DNA of 49,586 bases, from positions 1 to 49,586 of the forward strand of contig JAGQQW010000013.1 in NCBI GenBank assembly GCA_020426005.1, given 5' to 3'. Source of the DNA: Planctomycetota bacterium (GTDB taxonomy: Bacteria > Planctomycetota > UBA1135 > GCA-002748355). The position numbers and the translations under genes are program-made. Below the pieces are notes generated by a model. That model made no database searches, was not told the DNA's origin, and saw only the letters and a list, made by a program, of their open reading frames with translations. Shown here one piece after another: positions 35,261 through 43,515 of this stretch (the first letter of the stretch is position 1; each line of letters starts with the position of its first letter).

Positions 35261-36043
35261 ATGGACATCTTCTCGATCGCGAATCTCACGACGCTCTTCA
35301 TGTTGATCCTGCTCCAAGCGGTGCTCGGATTCGACAACCTCCTGTACGTGTCCATGGAGAGCAAGCGAGTGGCGGAGGATCGCCAGAAGTACGTGCGAAC
35401 GATGGGGATCGGTCTCGCGATCGCGCTGCGTATCGTCCTCCTGTTCGTCGTCGTGCACGCAATCGGGGCTTTCGAAGACCCCTTCTGGCGCTTCGAGACT
35501 TCATTCGTCTCCGCGGCGATCTCGGGTCACGCTTTGATCGTGTTGCTCGGTGGAGGCTTCATCCTCTACACGGCGGTCAAAGAGATCTATCACATGCTCG
35601 CACCGATCGACATCGAGCACGGTCACGAGAAAGCGCCGCGTTCCGTCGCGAACGCGATCTTCTGGATCGTGTTGATGAACCTCGTGTTCTCGTTCGATTC
35701 GATCTTGTCCGCGATCGCCCTGACCAAGAACTTCTGGATCATGGCCATCGCGATCGTCATCTCCGGCAGTCTCATGATCTGGCTCGCCGATCGAGTCTCG
35801 CGCTTCTTGCAACGCAATCGCATGTACGAGGTCTTGGGCCTCTTCATCCTTCTCCTCGTAGGCGTGATGCTCGTTTCCGAAGGGGGGCACCTCGCCGGCC
35901 TCGAGTTCTTCGGCCACGAAGTCCACGCGATGTCGAAATCGACGTTCTACTTCGTGCTCGCCGTGCTGATCGTGGTCGACATCGTGCAGGGCCGGTACCA
36001 ACGGAAGCTGCTCCAAGCGTCGGACGAAGGAAGATCCATCTGA
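35261..36043 (+). CDS. TerC-family integral membrane protein
   Basis: 260 residues with about seven membrane helices. The family's acidic motifs lie in the membrane: VLGFDNLLYVS in the first helix and VFSFDSILSAIALT in the fifth. The ATG at 35261 is chosen; an in-frame GTG at 35243 would add six residues. TerC (PF03741) proteins handle metal ions, with several members shown to export manganese and others linked to tellurite resistance. Its link to the glucan operon is positional only. Confidence 0.88.
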   Translation: MDIFSIANLTTLFMLILLQAVLGFDNLLYVSMESKRVAEDRQKYVRTMGIGLAIALRIVLLFVVVHAIGAFEDPFWRFETSFVSAAISGHALIVLLGGGFILYTAVKEIYHMLAPIDIEHGHEKAPRSVANAIFWIVLMNLVFSFDSILSAIALTKNFWIMAIAIVISGSLMIWLADRVSRFLQRNRMYEVLGLFILLLVGVMLVSEGGHLAGLEFFGHEVHAMSKSTFYFVLAVLIVVDIVQGRYQRKLLQASDEGRSI

Positions 36044-36070
36044 CGGACTCGAAGGGCACTTTGCTATCAT
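36040..36070 (+). promoter_or_regulatory. Candidate promoter for the kinase gene
   Basis: CTGACG (36040-36045) and TATCAT (36065-36070) with a 19-base spacer, partly overlapping the terC stop. Spacing is long, so support is weak. Confidence 0.25.
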
Positions 36071-36081
36071 TCGCGCCGATC

Positions 36082-36105
36082 CGCCCCGGATCCTGCTACG
36101 GGGCG
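36082..36105 (+). terminator. GC-rich hairpin after terC (terminator or leader structure)
   Basis: CGCCCCG (36082-36088) pairs with CGGGGCG (36099-36105) across a 10-base loop, 39 bases after the terC stop. No T-run follows. If the candidate promoter upstream is real, this hairpin lies in the 5' leader of the kinase mRNA instead. Confidence 0.35.
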
Positions 36106-36195
36106 CGCATCGCACCGCCGTCCTCCGCGTGGGGATCAGGCCGGTGACCTTCGTTTCCGAGTAGTTCCTCCTACCCATAGCTACCGCCCCTCTCC

Positions 36196-39100
36196 GTGGT
36201 AGACCCCAACGCGACCCAGTCGCTCGGTCCCGATGCGCCCGAGCAGATCGGCCCGTACGCCATTATCGGCTTGCTCGGTACTGGTGGCATGGGGGAGGTC
36301 TGGCTCGGTCAACAGCTCGAGCCCGTTCCGCGGCGAGCCGCTGTGAAGATCGTTGCGCATGGCGCGGGCAAGGACGTGCTGCATCGCTTCGAGGAGGAGC
36401 GTCGCCTGCTCGCGAGCCTCGAGCACCCTGGCATTGCGAAGCTGTTCGAGGTCGGCGCGACCGAAGATGGACGACCGTGGTTCGCGATGGAGGTCGTGCA
36501 CGGCCGGCCGATCGACGAATACTGCGAAGGGCTCGGGTTGCAGAAGCGGCTCGCCTTGTTTCGCCGCGTGTGTCTCGCAGTCCAGCATGCGCACTTGCGA
36601 GGGATCGTTCATCGGGACTTGAAGCCGACGAACATCCTCGTCGAAGACGTCGACGGGGAAGCTCTGCCGAAGATCATCGACTTCGGTATCGCCAAAGCGC
36701 TCGACAGGCGACATGGGTCCAGCCCGCTCAAGACGGTCGTTGGCGGTTTCCTCGGGACGCCGGCATACGCGAGTCCCGAGCAGGCTGGCGGCGATCCCGA
36801 GAAGATCGACACGCGTGCCGACGTCTACTCGCTTGGTGCGATCCTGTACCAGCTCGTCTCCGACGTACCGCCGTTCGATCCGGCGGACCTCGCGAAGATG
36901 ACGACGTTCGAGTTGCAACGCACGATTGCAGAGGTTGTGCCGCAACCACCGAGCGCGGTTGCACGAAACGGCTTCGAACTCGGCGCGCTCGACAACGTCG
37001 TGCTGCGCGCGCTCGAGAAGGACCCCGAGTTGCGGTTTGCCGACGCTGCCGCGCTCACCGCAGCGATCGACGCGCATCTCGAAACGCGCATCCTCGAGTC
37101 GGATGGGGCACGACATGAGAACCGATCCGCGGCGAAGTCGTCGCGGGCCTGGGTCGGCACTCTGGCGCTGTTCTGCGCGATCGCACTGCTCGGTGTCACG
37201 CTCTGGATCGCGTCGAAGAACTTCGAATCGCCGAGTGACCGGGATCCGAGAGAGTCGTCCAGCGAAGCGGTCAGCGGAGATCGATCGACGAACGCGACGG
37301 TTGGTGCCGGTAGTGGCGCAGTGGCGCGCGAACTCTCGAGGATCGACCTCGTGCCGTTCACCGTGACGCGCAGTGCCGACGAACTCGAACTGATCTGGCC
37401 CCGACGTGACGGGCTGCGGCCGACGCGTGTGCTCGCGGCGGAGCGCGGTCGACTTTCGCGTGACGTGACGACGTTCGCGGACCTGGAGTCGTGCCTCGCC
37501 GACGGCTCGGCCATTGCGCTCGACGTCCGTCTCGAGGAACGGCAAAGCGACGGTGTGCTCCGCCTCGTGCCTCCGGTCGGGGTCGAGGGTGCGGATGTCT
37601 TCGCTGCCGAGTTCGCTTGCGCTGACGGTCTGTCACGCAAATCCGCGGTCGTCCGTTCGCTCGCCCGGACGTCGACACCGTGGTTCCCGCGATGGGAATC
37701 GCTGGGGCCATCGCTCGAGATTCCCGAGGTCGAAGCTCTCGGCGCTCGTCCGCTACTGATGCACTGTGACACTCTCGGGTGGACCGATCTCGTCCTCGTC
37801 GACGGAACGAAGACCGAGGCCAGCAAGGTGCTCGTCTACGACGCGAAGCAGCCGGGTGTCTTCGAGTTCTATCGTCGGAGCAAGGCGGCCCTCTTCGACG
37901 AGCGCCCGTTTGCCGCCAGTGCGCATTACCACGACACCGATGCTGCGCCGGACCTCTTCTTGGCTACCGAGCGCGGTCTCTATGTGTTTGCGGGAATACA
38001 CGCGAATGCGCTCGGACTGCGTGAAGGACGGGTGTTCTCGCATACCTATCGGCCCGAGAACCAAGACCCTCCGTGTGCGCCGATTGCCTTCGCGACGGGG
38101 GACTACAACGGCGATGGGATCGTCGACATCGCCACGATCGAAGCGATTCCGGGAGGGTACGGGTTGGTCATGCGCGTGGGGAGTCGAAAGCCCGGTACGA
38201 TCGAGTTCAACTGGCAATGGGAGGATCGGAAGAGCAAGGTCCAGCTGCCCATGTCGAGTGACGATCGCGCGTCGATCGCGTTGCGAGATCTCGACGCCGA
38301 TGGTCGTGACGACCTGCTGATCGCGATCGATCGCACGAGTGGCGATGACACCATCCTCGTCAAACCAGGCGACGCCACGTACCAGCTTCAAGGCGGTATG
38401 CCCACCTTCGTGCGCGATGGAGTCGTCGACTTTTCCAAGCCGGCGTGGGCCCTCGTCGACGTCAACGGAGATGGGTACGTCGATCTGCTCGACATCGACG
38501 CATCGAGAGAGGGTTCCTCGGAGCGCCTTCGTGTCCGTCTCGGTGGGCCGGCGAGTTTCGGCTCTGGTCGCCCCTTCGATGACGTCGAGCTCGATCATGT
38601 CGTGCACGTCGAAGCCGCAGACGTGGATGCCGACGGTATCGACGACCTCGTGATCGGACATCGCGACGAGTCCGGTGCTACGCACGTATCGGTTCTGATC
38701 GGTGATCGCGGAGACGAGCGGCGTGCATGGTTCGCGAAGACAAGAGTCGACATCGGGACGTTCGAGGATTTCGTGGACGTGCGCACGGGGCGCTTCGATG
38801 CCGATCCGATTCTGGACTTGGTCGTCGTACAGCGAGCGCCTTCGCCTGCACGCGGCCTTCGCGTGACGTCGTTCGAAGCGCGGGCGCGGACTCCGGGCGA
38901 TGTCTCGTTCGATTTCGTGGGGGAGCGCCGCAGCGCGAGCCTCGCGGAAGAGTGTGAGGCGAGCTCGTCGGGAGGGAATCCCGGAAGTTCGCTTCATGTC
39001 GTCGCTCGCGGTACGAGCGAACTCGTCGCTATGGAGAGCGCCAATCGCCGGAAGCCGTGCCATTTCGTGACGCTTCACGCGGAGACGACGAAGGAGACCT

Positions 39101-40134
39101 CGGCGAACTTTCGGAGCCGAATGAACGTGGCGCGAATCGTCGATCCATTTGGATACGACGTCGTTCGTTTCGACGCCAATGGGAATCTCGTCGTCGATGC
39201 TCTACTACGCGGGTATCGGCGCATCGGTGACAAGCCGAAAGCGTTGCTATCGGTCGACCCGATCGAAGAGTTTTGGCCGATCTGCTTGATCCCGAGGGTG
39301 TCACTGCAATCCGTGCCGTTCCAATCGCGTGATTGGATCCTCACGCGTTCGTCGGGTGACTTCGCAACCTATGCGTGGCAGAACGGTGCATGGCAGACGG
39401 GCCCCGCGTTCGAAGTCTCCGACATCCCGGATGCGGTCGTGATCGCCGACCTCGACGCCAACGGTCTGGACGACGTGCTCGCGTTTCGCAAGCTGCGTAC
39501 GCACTCGACCGAGTTGGATGTGCGGCTTTGTGTGCTCGACGTTGCCGCGCGTGGAAAGTTCTCGTTCCTGCGCATGAACGAGGTCGAGGCGACTGGACAA
39601 GCCGGACTGCGCTATGCCATTCCAGGTTCTGTTTCGTCGATCGTCGTGACTCCGATCGGTGGACGTGCGGGGTATGACGACGCGTATTCCCGGGGACTCG
39701 TCGTGGGGCGCGAGGACGGTTCGATGGCCGGCCTGTACGCGAAATACCCTCCTGTTATGCCGGGCTACGCACTGCAATCCGCCGGCGAGGGTGAGTTCGA
39801 GCCGGTGTTCCCCGGAAAACCCTTGGTGCTCGGCGCGGCGGATTTCGACGGGGATGGCCTGGAGGACCTCATTGTGGCGGCGCGGGATGGATCGCAACTT
39901 CAAGTGCGCTTTCAAGACCCGGATACCAAGGTGCCCACCGGTTCACCATGTGGGACGGGTGTCTTTAGCCGCATCCGCACACTGACGACACCTTGGGGTG
40001 GCATGAAGGGATGGCGCGTCGTTAAACTCCTCGCGCTGCGCCTCGACGAAGATCCTCTGCCGGATCTCGTCGTCCTCGCCGAGCACGATGGTGGTGAAGC
40101 GTCGATCCTGGAATGGTTGACCAAACCACGCTGA
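36196..40134 (+). CDS. Transmembrane Ser/Thr kinase with FG-GAP/VCBS extracytoplasmic region
   Basis: 1312 residues from a GTG without a clear ribosome-binding site. The cytoplasmic kinase (residues about 22-290) is complete: glycine loop GLLGTGGMGEVWLG, ATP-site Lys51, HRD at 139-141 (VHRDLKPTNIL), DFG at 162-164 and the activation segment GTPAYASPEQAG. A membrane helix lies at residues about 319-338 (WVGTLALFCAIALLGVTLWI). Some 970 residues follow outside, with Ca-binding-like FG-GAP/VCBS repeats: DYNGDGIVD, DLDADGRDD, DVNGDGYVD, DVDADGIDD, DLDANGLDD, DFDGDGLED. Hanks-type kinases of this topology sense a signal outside and phosphorylate proteins inside. The adjoining gene encodes a free FG-GAP protein, a possible partner. 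Confidence 0.9.
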   Translation: MVDPNATQSLGPDAPEQIGPYAIIGLLGTGGMGEVWLGQQLEPVPRRAAVKIVAHGAGKDVLHRFEEERRLLASLEHPGIAKLFEVGATEDGRPWFAMEVVHGRPIDEYCEGLGLQKRLALFRRVCLAVQHAHLRGIVHRDLKPTNILVEDVDGEALPKIIDFGIAKALDRRHGSSPLKTVVGGFLGTPAYASPEQAGGDPEKIDTRADVYSLGAILYQLVSDVPPFDPADLAKMTTFELQRTIAEVVPQPPSAVARNGFELGALDNVVLRALEKDPELRFADAAALTAAIDAHLETRILESDGARHENRSAAKSSRAWVGTLALFCAIALLGVTLWIASKNFESPSDRDPRESSSEAVSGDRSTNATVGAGSGAVARELSRIDLVPFTVTRSADELELIWPRRDGLRPTRVLAAERGRLSRDVTTFADLESCLADGSAIALDVRLEERQSDGVLRLVPPVGVEGADVFAAEFACADGLSRKSAVVRSLARTSTPWFPRWESLGPSLEIPEVEALGARPLLMHCDTLGWTDLVLVDGTKTEASKVLVYDAKQPGVFEFYRRSKAALFDERPFAASAHYHDTDAAPDLFLATERGLYVFAGIHANALGLREGRVFSHTYRPENQDPPCAPIAFATGDYNGDGIVDIATIEAIPGGYGLVMRVGSRKPGTIEFNWQWEDRKSKVQLPMSSDDRASIALRDLDADGRDDLLIAIDRTSGDDTILVKPGDATYQLQGGMPTFVRDGVVDFSKPAWALVDVNGDGYVDLLDIDASREGSSERLRVRLGGPASFGSGRPFDDVELDHVVHVEAADVDADGIDDLVIGHRDESGATHVSVLIGDRGDERRAWFAKTRVDIGTFEDFVDVRTGRFDADPILDLVVVQRAPSPARGLRVTSFEARARTPGDVSFDFVGERRSASLAEECEASSSGGNPGSSLHVVARGTSELVAMESANRRKPCHFVTLHAETTKETSANFRSRMNVARIVDPFGYDVVRFDANGNLVVDALLRGYRRIGDKPKALLSVDPIEEFWPICLIPRVSLQSVPFQSRDWILTRSSGDFATYAWQNGAWQTGPAFEVSDIPDAVVIADLDANGLDDVLAFRKLRTHSTELDVRLCVLDVAARGKFSFLRMNEVEATGQAGLRYAIPGSVSSIVVTPIGGRAGYDDAYSRGLVVGREDGSMAGLYAKYPPVMPGYALQSAGEGEFEPVFPGKPLVLGAADFDGDGLEDLIVAARDGSQLQVRFQDPDTKVPTGSPCGTGVFSRIRTLTTPWGGMKGWRVVKLLALRLDEDPLPDLVVLAEHDGGEASILEWLTKPR

Positions 40135-40203
40135 CTCGGTTTGGCGTGCAAGTCGTTTGGTTGTTCCTCACCCTCTCACCTAAGTCTCGACGTTACTGCC
40201 TCG

Positions 40204-41934
40204 ATGCCCATGCGCGAACGCGTTTGTCGTCATGCGCCCACACTGGCGCTTCTCCTCTCTATTTGTGGGGCCAGCAGTGTGCTTGCCGCACAGGTCCAGC
40301 GCGACCAAGTGCTACGTCATACTGCGACGCTGTTCGGGGATCGCACCAATGCCAACTTCGGAAGTTCGATCGCAACCGGCTACGACCTCGATGGCGGTGG
40401 CAAGAACGACTTCCTGATCGGTGCGCCCGAGGATTCGTCGACGCAGTTGTCTCACGGTTTGGTTCGTGCCGTGCGCGGAGAGGATCACGTGCCGTTGTGG
40501 ACATTGCGTGGCGCAATGGGAGACCGCTTTGGCGCGAATGTCGCCATGCTCGGGGACATCGACGGCGACAAGGTGCCCGACTTCGCGATTGGCGCGTGGG
40601 GCGGTGAACAATCGTCAGCCACCAACCAAGAAGGCTACGTCGAGTTTTGGGCGACCGCGGGTGGAATCAACGGCTACCCACGCGCCATCGGCAGGGTTTG
40701 GGGTGGTAAGGCCGGTGCGCATCTCGGCGAGACATTGTGTGCCGTGCCGGACATCAACAACGACGGCGTCACGGATCTGCTCGTCGGAGCCAACCAGAAC
40801 GGCACGGGGCCAGGCTTCGCGCTCCTGATCTCGGGGAAGACGCAGACGGTGCTGCGGCGGCTCGTGAGTCCATTCGCCGTCTCGACCAACCTCAAGGACA
40901 ACTTCGGGACGAGCGTCGCGGCAGGGGACCTGACACGGAACGGAATCCCCGAACTTCTCATCGGTGCACCTGGTGAGACGGCGATGACCCAGGCGAACGC
41001 TGGCCGGATCTACGTGTTCGACGCGGTCACGGGCAAAGCCACGCGCTGGTTCGACGGCACTGCAGGAAAGCGGTTGGGTTTTGGTGCACTGCACGTGATG
41101 CCGCGATACCTCAAGACCGGGCAGCCGGCGGTTCTCGCCGGAGTCCCGAAGCTCGGCGCGAACCATGGCGGCTTGGAGATCTACGACCCGGCGACTGGCA
41201 CGGTTGCGGCGATGCTCCTCGGAGCGCGAAGCGGTGATGGCCTCGGGTTCTCGATGGCAGCCGTTGGCGATCAGGATGCGGATGGCTTCGAGGACTACCT
41301 GGTTGGCACGATTGCGTGGTCGCCGACGACGCCAGGTTCCGCGGCGGTCGTGTCGGGCAAGACCCTGACCTTCCACGCGACACTGCCGCTCTTCGTCGGG
41401 GACGCCAACTTCGATCTGTTCGGGTATGCAGTCGCGAATGCGGGTGACCTCGACGCGGATGGCATCGACGACTTCGCGATCAGTGCTCTGCTCGACGACG
41501 ACGGAGCGCCGGATTCGGGGTCGGTGCGCTTCTTGACCGCCAAGGCGTACGAAGTGTCGAGCGATAGTCACGTCGTCGATGTCGCGCTCGGCGGTCAGCA
41601 AGTGATCCGCATCGATGCGGGGCCGTTGCACGCGAACGAGTTCTACCTCGTGCTCGGTTCGATGACCGGCACCGCGGGCATTCGCGTCGGCAACCTCGTG
41701 ATTCCGCTCACGGCCGATATCTACACGAACCTGACTCTCCAGAACCTCAACTCGTCCTTGATCTTCGACAGCTTCCGCCGCCTCGACGCGAGCGGGCGTC
41801 GCAATGCGATCTGGACCGCGATCCCGCCGGCGACCGCGCTGCGTGGTTTGATGCTCTATCACTCGGTCGTGCGCTTCGACGCGAGCGGTCAGATCCAAGC
41901 CGCGAGCCGCGCGCTCCCGCTCAGCTTGCGCTGA
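40204..41934 (+). CDS. Exported FG-GAP (integrin-alpha-like) propeller with shared C-terminal module
   Basis: 576 residues from the ATG at 40204 (an ATG at 40210 is also possible; neither has a good ribosome-binding site). The signal peptide ends near SSVLAAQ. Six or so FG-GAP repeats follow, each with a DxDxDGxxD calcium-type loop: GYDLDGGGKNDFLIGAPE, GDIDGDKVPDFAIGAWGG, PDINNDGVTDLLVGANQ, GDLTRNGIPELLIGAPGE, GDQDADGFEDYLVGT, GDLDADGIDDFAISA. From about residue 460 comes the C-terminal module: FYLVLGSMTGTAGIRVGN, then RRLDASGRRNAIW, then LMLYHSVVRFDASGQ. Probably an outer-surface or secreted protein; the adjoining kinase has the same repeat type outside the membrane. Confidence 0.82.
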   Translation: MPMRERVCRHAPTLALLLSICGASSVLAAQVQRDQVLRHTATLFGDRTNANFGSSIATGYDLDGGGKNDFLIGAPEDSSTQLSHGLVRAVRGEDHVPLWTLRGAMGDRFGANVAMLGDIDGDKVPDFAIGAWGGEQSSATNQEGYVEFWATAGGINGYPRAIGRVWGGKAGAHLGETLCAVPDINNDGVTDLLVGANQNGTGPGFALLISGKTQTVLRRLVSPFAVSTNLKDNFGTSVAAGDLTRNGIPELLIGAPGETAMTQANAGRIYVFDAVTGKATRWFDGTAGKRLGFGALHVMPRYLKTGQPAVLAGVPKLGANHGGLEIYDPATGTVAAMLLGARSGDGLGFSMAAVGDQDADGFEDYLVGTIAWSPTTPGSAAVVSGKTLTFHATLPLFVGDANFDLFGYAVANAGDLDADGIDDFAISALLDDDGAPDSGSVRFLTAKAYEVSSDSHVVDVALGGQQVIRIDAGPLHANEFYLVLGSMTGTAGIRVGNLVIPLTADIYTNLTLQNLNSSLIFDSFRRLDASGRRNAIWTAIPPATALRGLMLYHSVVRFDASGQIQAASRALPLSLR

Positions 41935-41954
41935 TCCGCACGTCCACGTTTCTC

Positions 41955-42572
41955 ATGCAGCACTGTCTCCGCGATCCGTCCATCTCGACTTCGATGAAGG
42001 TCTGCGCGGACTGCCGACGAGCGGTCTTCGCTTGCGTGCGACAAGAGCTCCCGAGTACGCCGGCGCGGCTCGCTCGCGTGCTCGTGGACGAGGTCGACGA
42101 GATTGCCGATCACGTGCTGGATGCGACGCTGCGTCGGGTGCGAGAGGGGGACATTCCCGACGGGTCGCTCGTCGCGTGGGTCGTGCGGTGCTGAAAGAAC
42201 CGCGTGCTGGATCGCGTGCGCTTTTGGAACGCCGATCGCCGCTCGATCGAACGCGAGCTCGATGCGACGCGAGGGCGCGACGCGCTCGCGGCGTTTCGCG
42301 ACCCGACACGTCCGGGTCCGGGGCTCGTCACGAGGCTCGACATGGCCGACGAACTGCTGGAGCTCAAGCGCGTGCTCGCAGAACTCGAAGGCCCCGAAGT
42401 CGAAGCGATCCGGCTGCGCTACCTGAGTGGTGAAGAGCCGACGTGGAAGCAGCTCGCCGAAAAGGTCGGGTTCGGACCCGATGGCGGGGAGCGACTGCGC
42501 GTGCGTGTGCAGGCATTCTTGCCCAAGCTCCGCGAGCGCATGTCGAAGCGACGCGACGCGTCGGGAAACTGA
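41955..42572 (+). pseudogene. ECF-like sigma factor interrupted by a single in-frame TGA
   Basis: Two reading frames, 41955-42194 and 42204-42572, are in the same frame and parted by one TGA (42192-42194). The first part looks like sigma region 2: LVDEVDEIADHVLDATLRRV then GSLVAWVVRC. The sequence straight after the TGA continues it: KNRVLDRVRFW, matching 'AWL...ARNR.LDRLR' of region 2.3-2.4. The second part ends with region 4 (LELKRVLAELEGPEVEAIRL, then TWKQLAEKVGFGPDGGERLR). The TGA sits where ECF factors usually have Ala. A GTG at 42204 could restart translation ten bases after the stop. Options: a recent nonsense mutation, a two-protein split sigma factor, recoding, or a sequencing error. 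The secreted-protein gene 102 bases downstream is a possible target. Confidence 0.7.
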
Positions 42573-42674
42573 GGCGCCGAAGTTTTCGAGAAAGTGCCTT
42601 CGGGTCGTATGCGCCATGCCGTTCAGAGCGGTGTGGAACACGAATCCAAGACACCCTCGAAAGGAACCTCTCCC

Positions 42675-43502
42675 ATGCGTGCCCTCACCCTCACCGTTCT
42701 CGCGACCTGCGTCCTCAGCGCCTCGTCGATCACCGCGCAGTTCAACCTCGTCGGGAACGGGGACTTCGAAGCGACGAACCTCGCTCCGTGGATCGTCATC
42801 TCGGGCCAGAACAACGTCAGCGTCGTCGACAACGTCGCGATCGGATCGGGCGTCGACCGTGCGTTGTACCTCCAAGGCGACGCGAAGCTGACGCAGTCGA
42901 TCGTGATTCCCGAGGATGGCTACTACCAACTCGGGTTCAGCTCGCGGCGGTCGTCCTACAACGAACATGCGAATCTGTCCTTCGGTAGCAACACGCAGGT
43001 CTGGGCGCAGCTGCAGACCGGCACATGGTGCCCGAGCGGTCACCTTGTCGAAGGCGGTCGCCCCATGCTGCTGACCAAGGGCGCCTATCCGCTCTGGATC
43101 ACGGCTGTCGGTGCGAAGAACCTCTACATCGACGAGGTCGTGTTGCGTCGTGTGGAGCTTCCTTATCTCTTCTACACGGACACGACGTATGGATCGCAGT
43201 ACGCACGCAGCTTCATCGTGCAGCATGATCGTTCCAACAACGTAATCGTGCCGATCATGTCGAGTCATCGCTTCTCGACGGCGGTCAACATCCCGACGTT
43301 CGCGGGCGACTTCTGGCTCGACCCGACGCGTGGCTTCTGGTTCGCGATGCCAGCACTCGTTTCGAACAAGAACAGCTTTCAAAATGCTCTCCAGTTGCCG
43401 CAGCGCTTGCCCGTCGGCCTCGACGCCGGTCTCTTCCTGCAGACGATCGACATCAGCGGGCGCATGATCGGCTCGCGCCTCTACGTGCATCTGCGCGGCT
43501 GA
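42675..43502 (+). CDS. Exported carbohydrate-binding-like protein with C-terminal module
   Basis: 275 residues. The ATG at 42675 follows AAAGGAA and begins a signal peptide ending in SSITAQ. The mature start (FNLVGNGDFEATNLAPWIVI, then VVDNVAIGSGVDRALYLQG and TQSIVIPEDGYYQLGFSSR) is the jelly-roll pattern of CBM4/9-like and 'DUF642-like' modules, often carbohydrate-binding. A second beta domain of about 100 residues (RSFIVQHDRSNNVIVPIMSS to the end) is related in pattern to the shared C-terminal module. No catalytic motif. It is convergent with the transporter operon, 13 bases between the stops. Confidence 0.72.
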   Translation: MRALTLTVLATCVLSASSITAQFNLVGNGDFEATNLAPWIVISGQNNVSVVDNVAIGSGVDRALYLQGDAKLTQSIVIPEDGYYQLGFSSRRSSYNEHANLSFGSNTQVWAQLQTGTWCPSGHLVEGGRPMLLTKGAYPLWITAVGAKNLYIDEVVLRRVELPYLFYTDTTYGSQYARSFIVQHDRSNNVIVPIMSSHRFSTAVNIPTFAGDFWLDPTRGFWFAMPALVSNKNSFQNALQLPQRLPVGLDAGLFLQTIDISGRMIGSRLYVHLRG

Positions 43503-43515
43503 GCTCGAAGTCGCG

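Noticed and set aside
42192..42240. Selenocysteine insertion signal after the TGA of the sigma factor
   Set aside because: Only a 4-bp CGCG/CGCG stem can be drawn just downstream; it lacks the stem length and loop expected of a bacterial SECIS.
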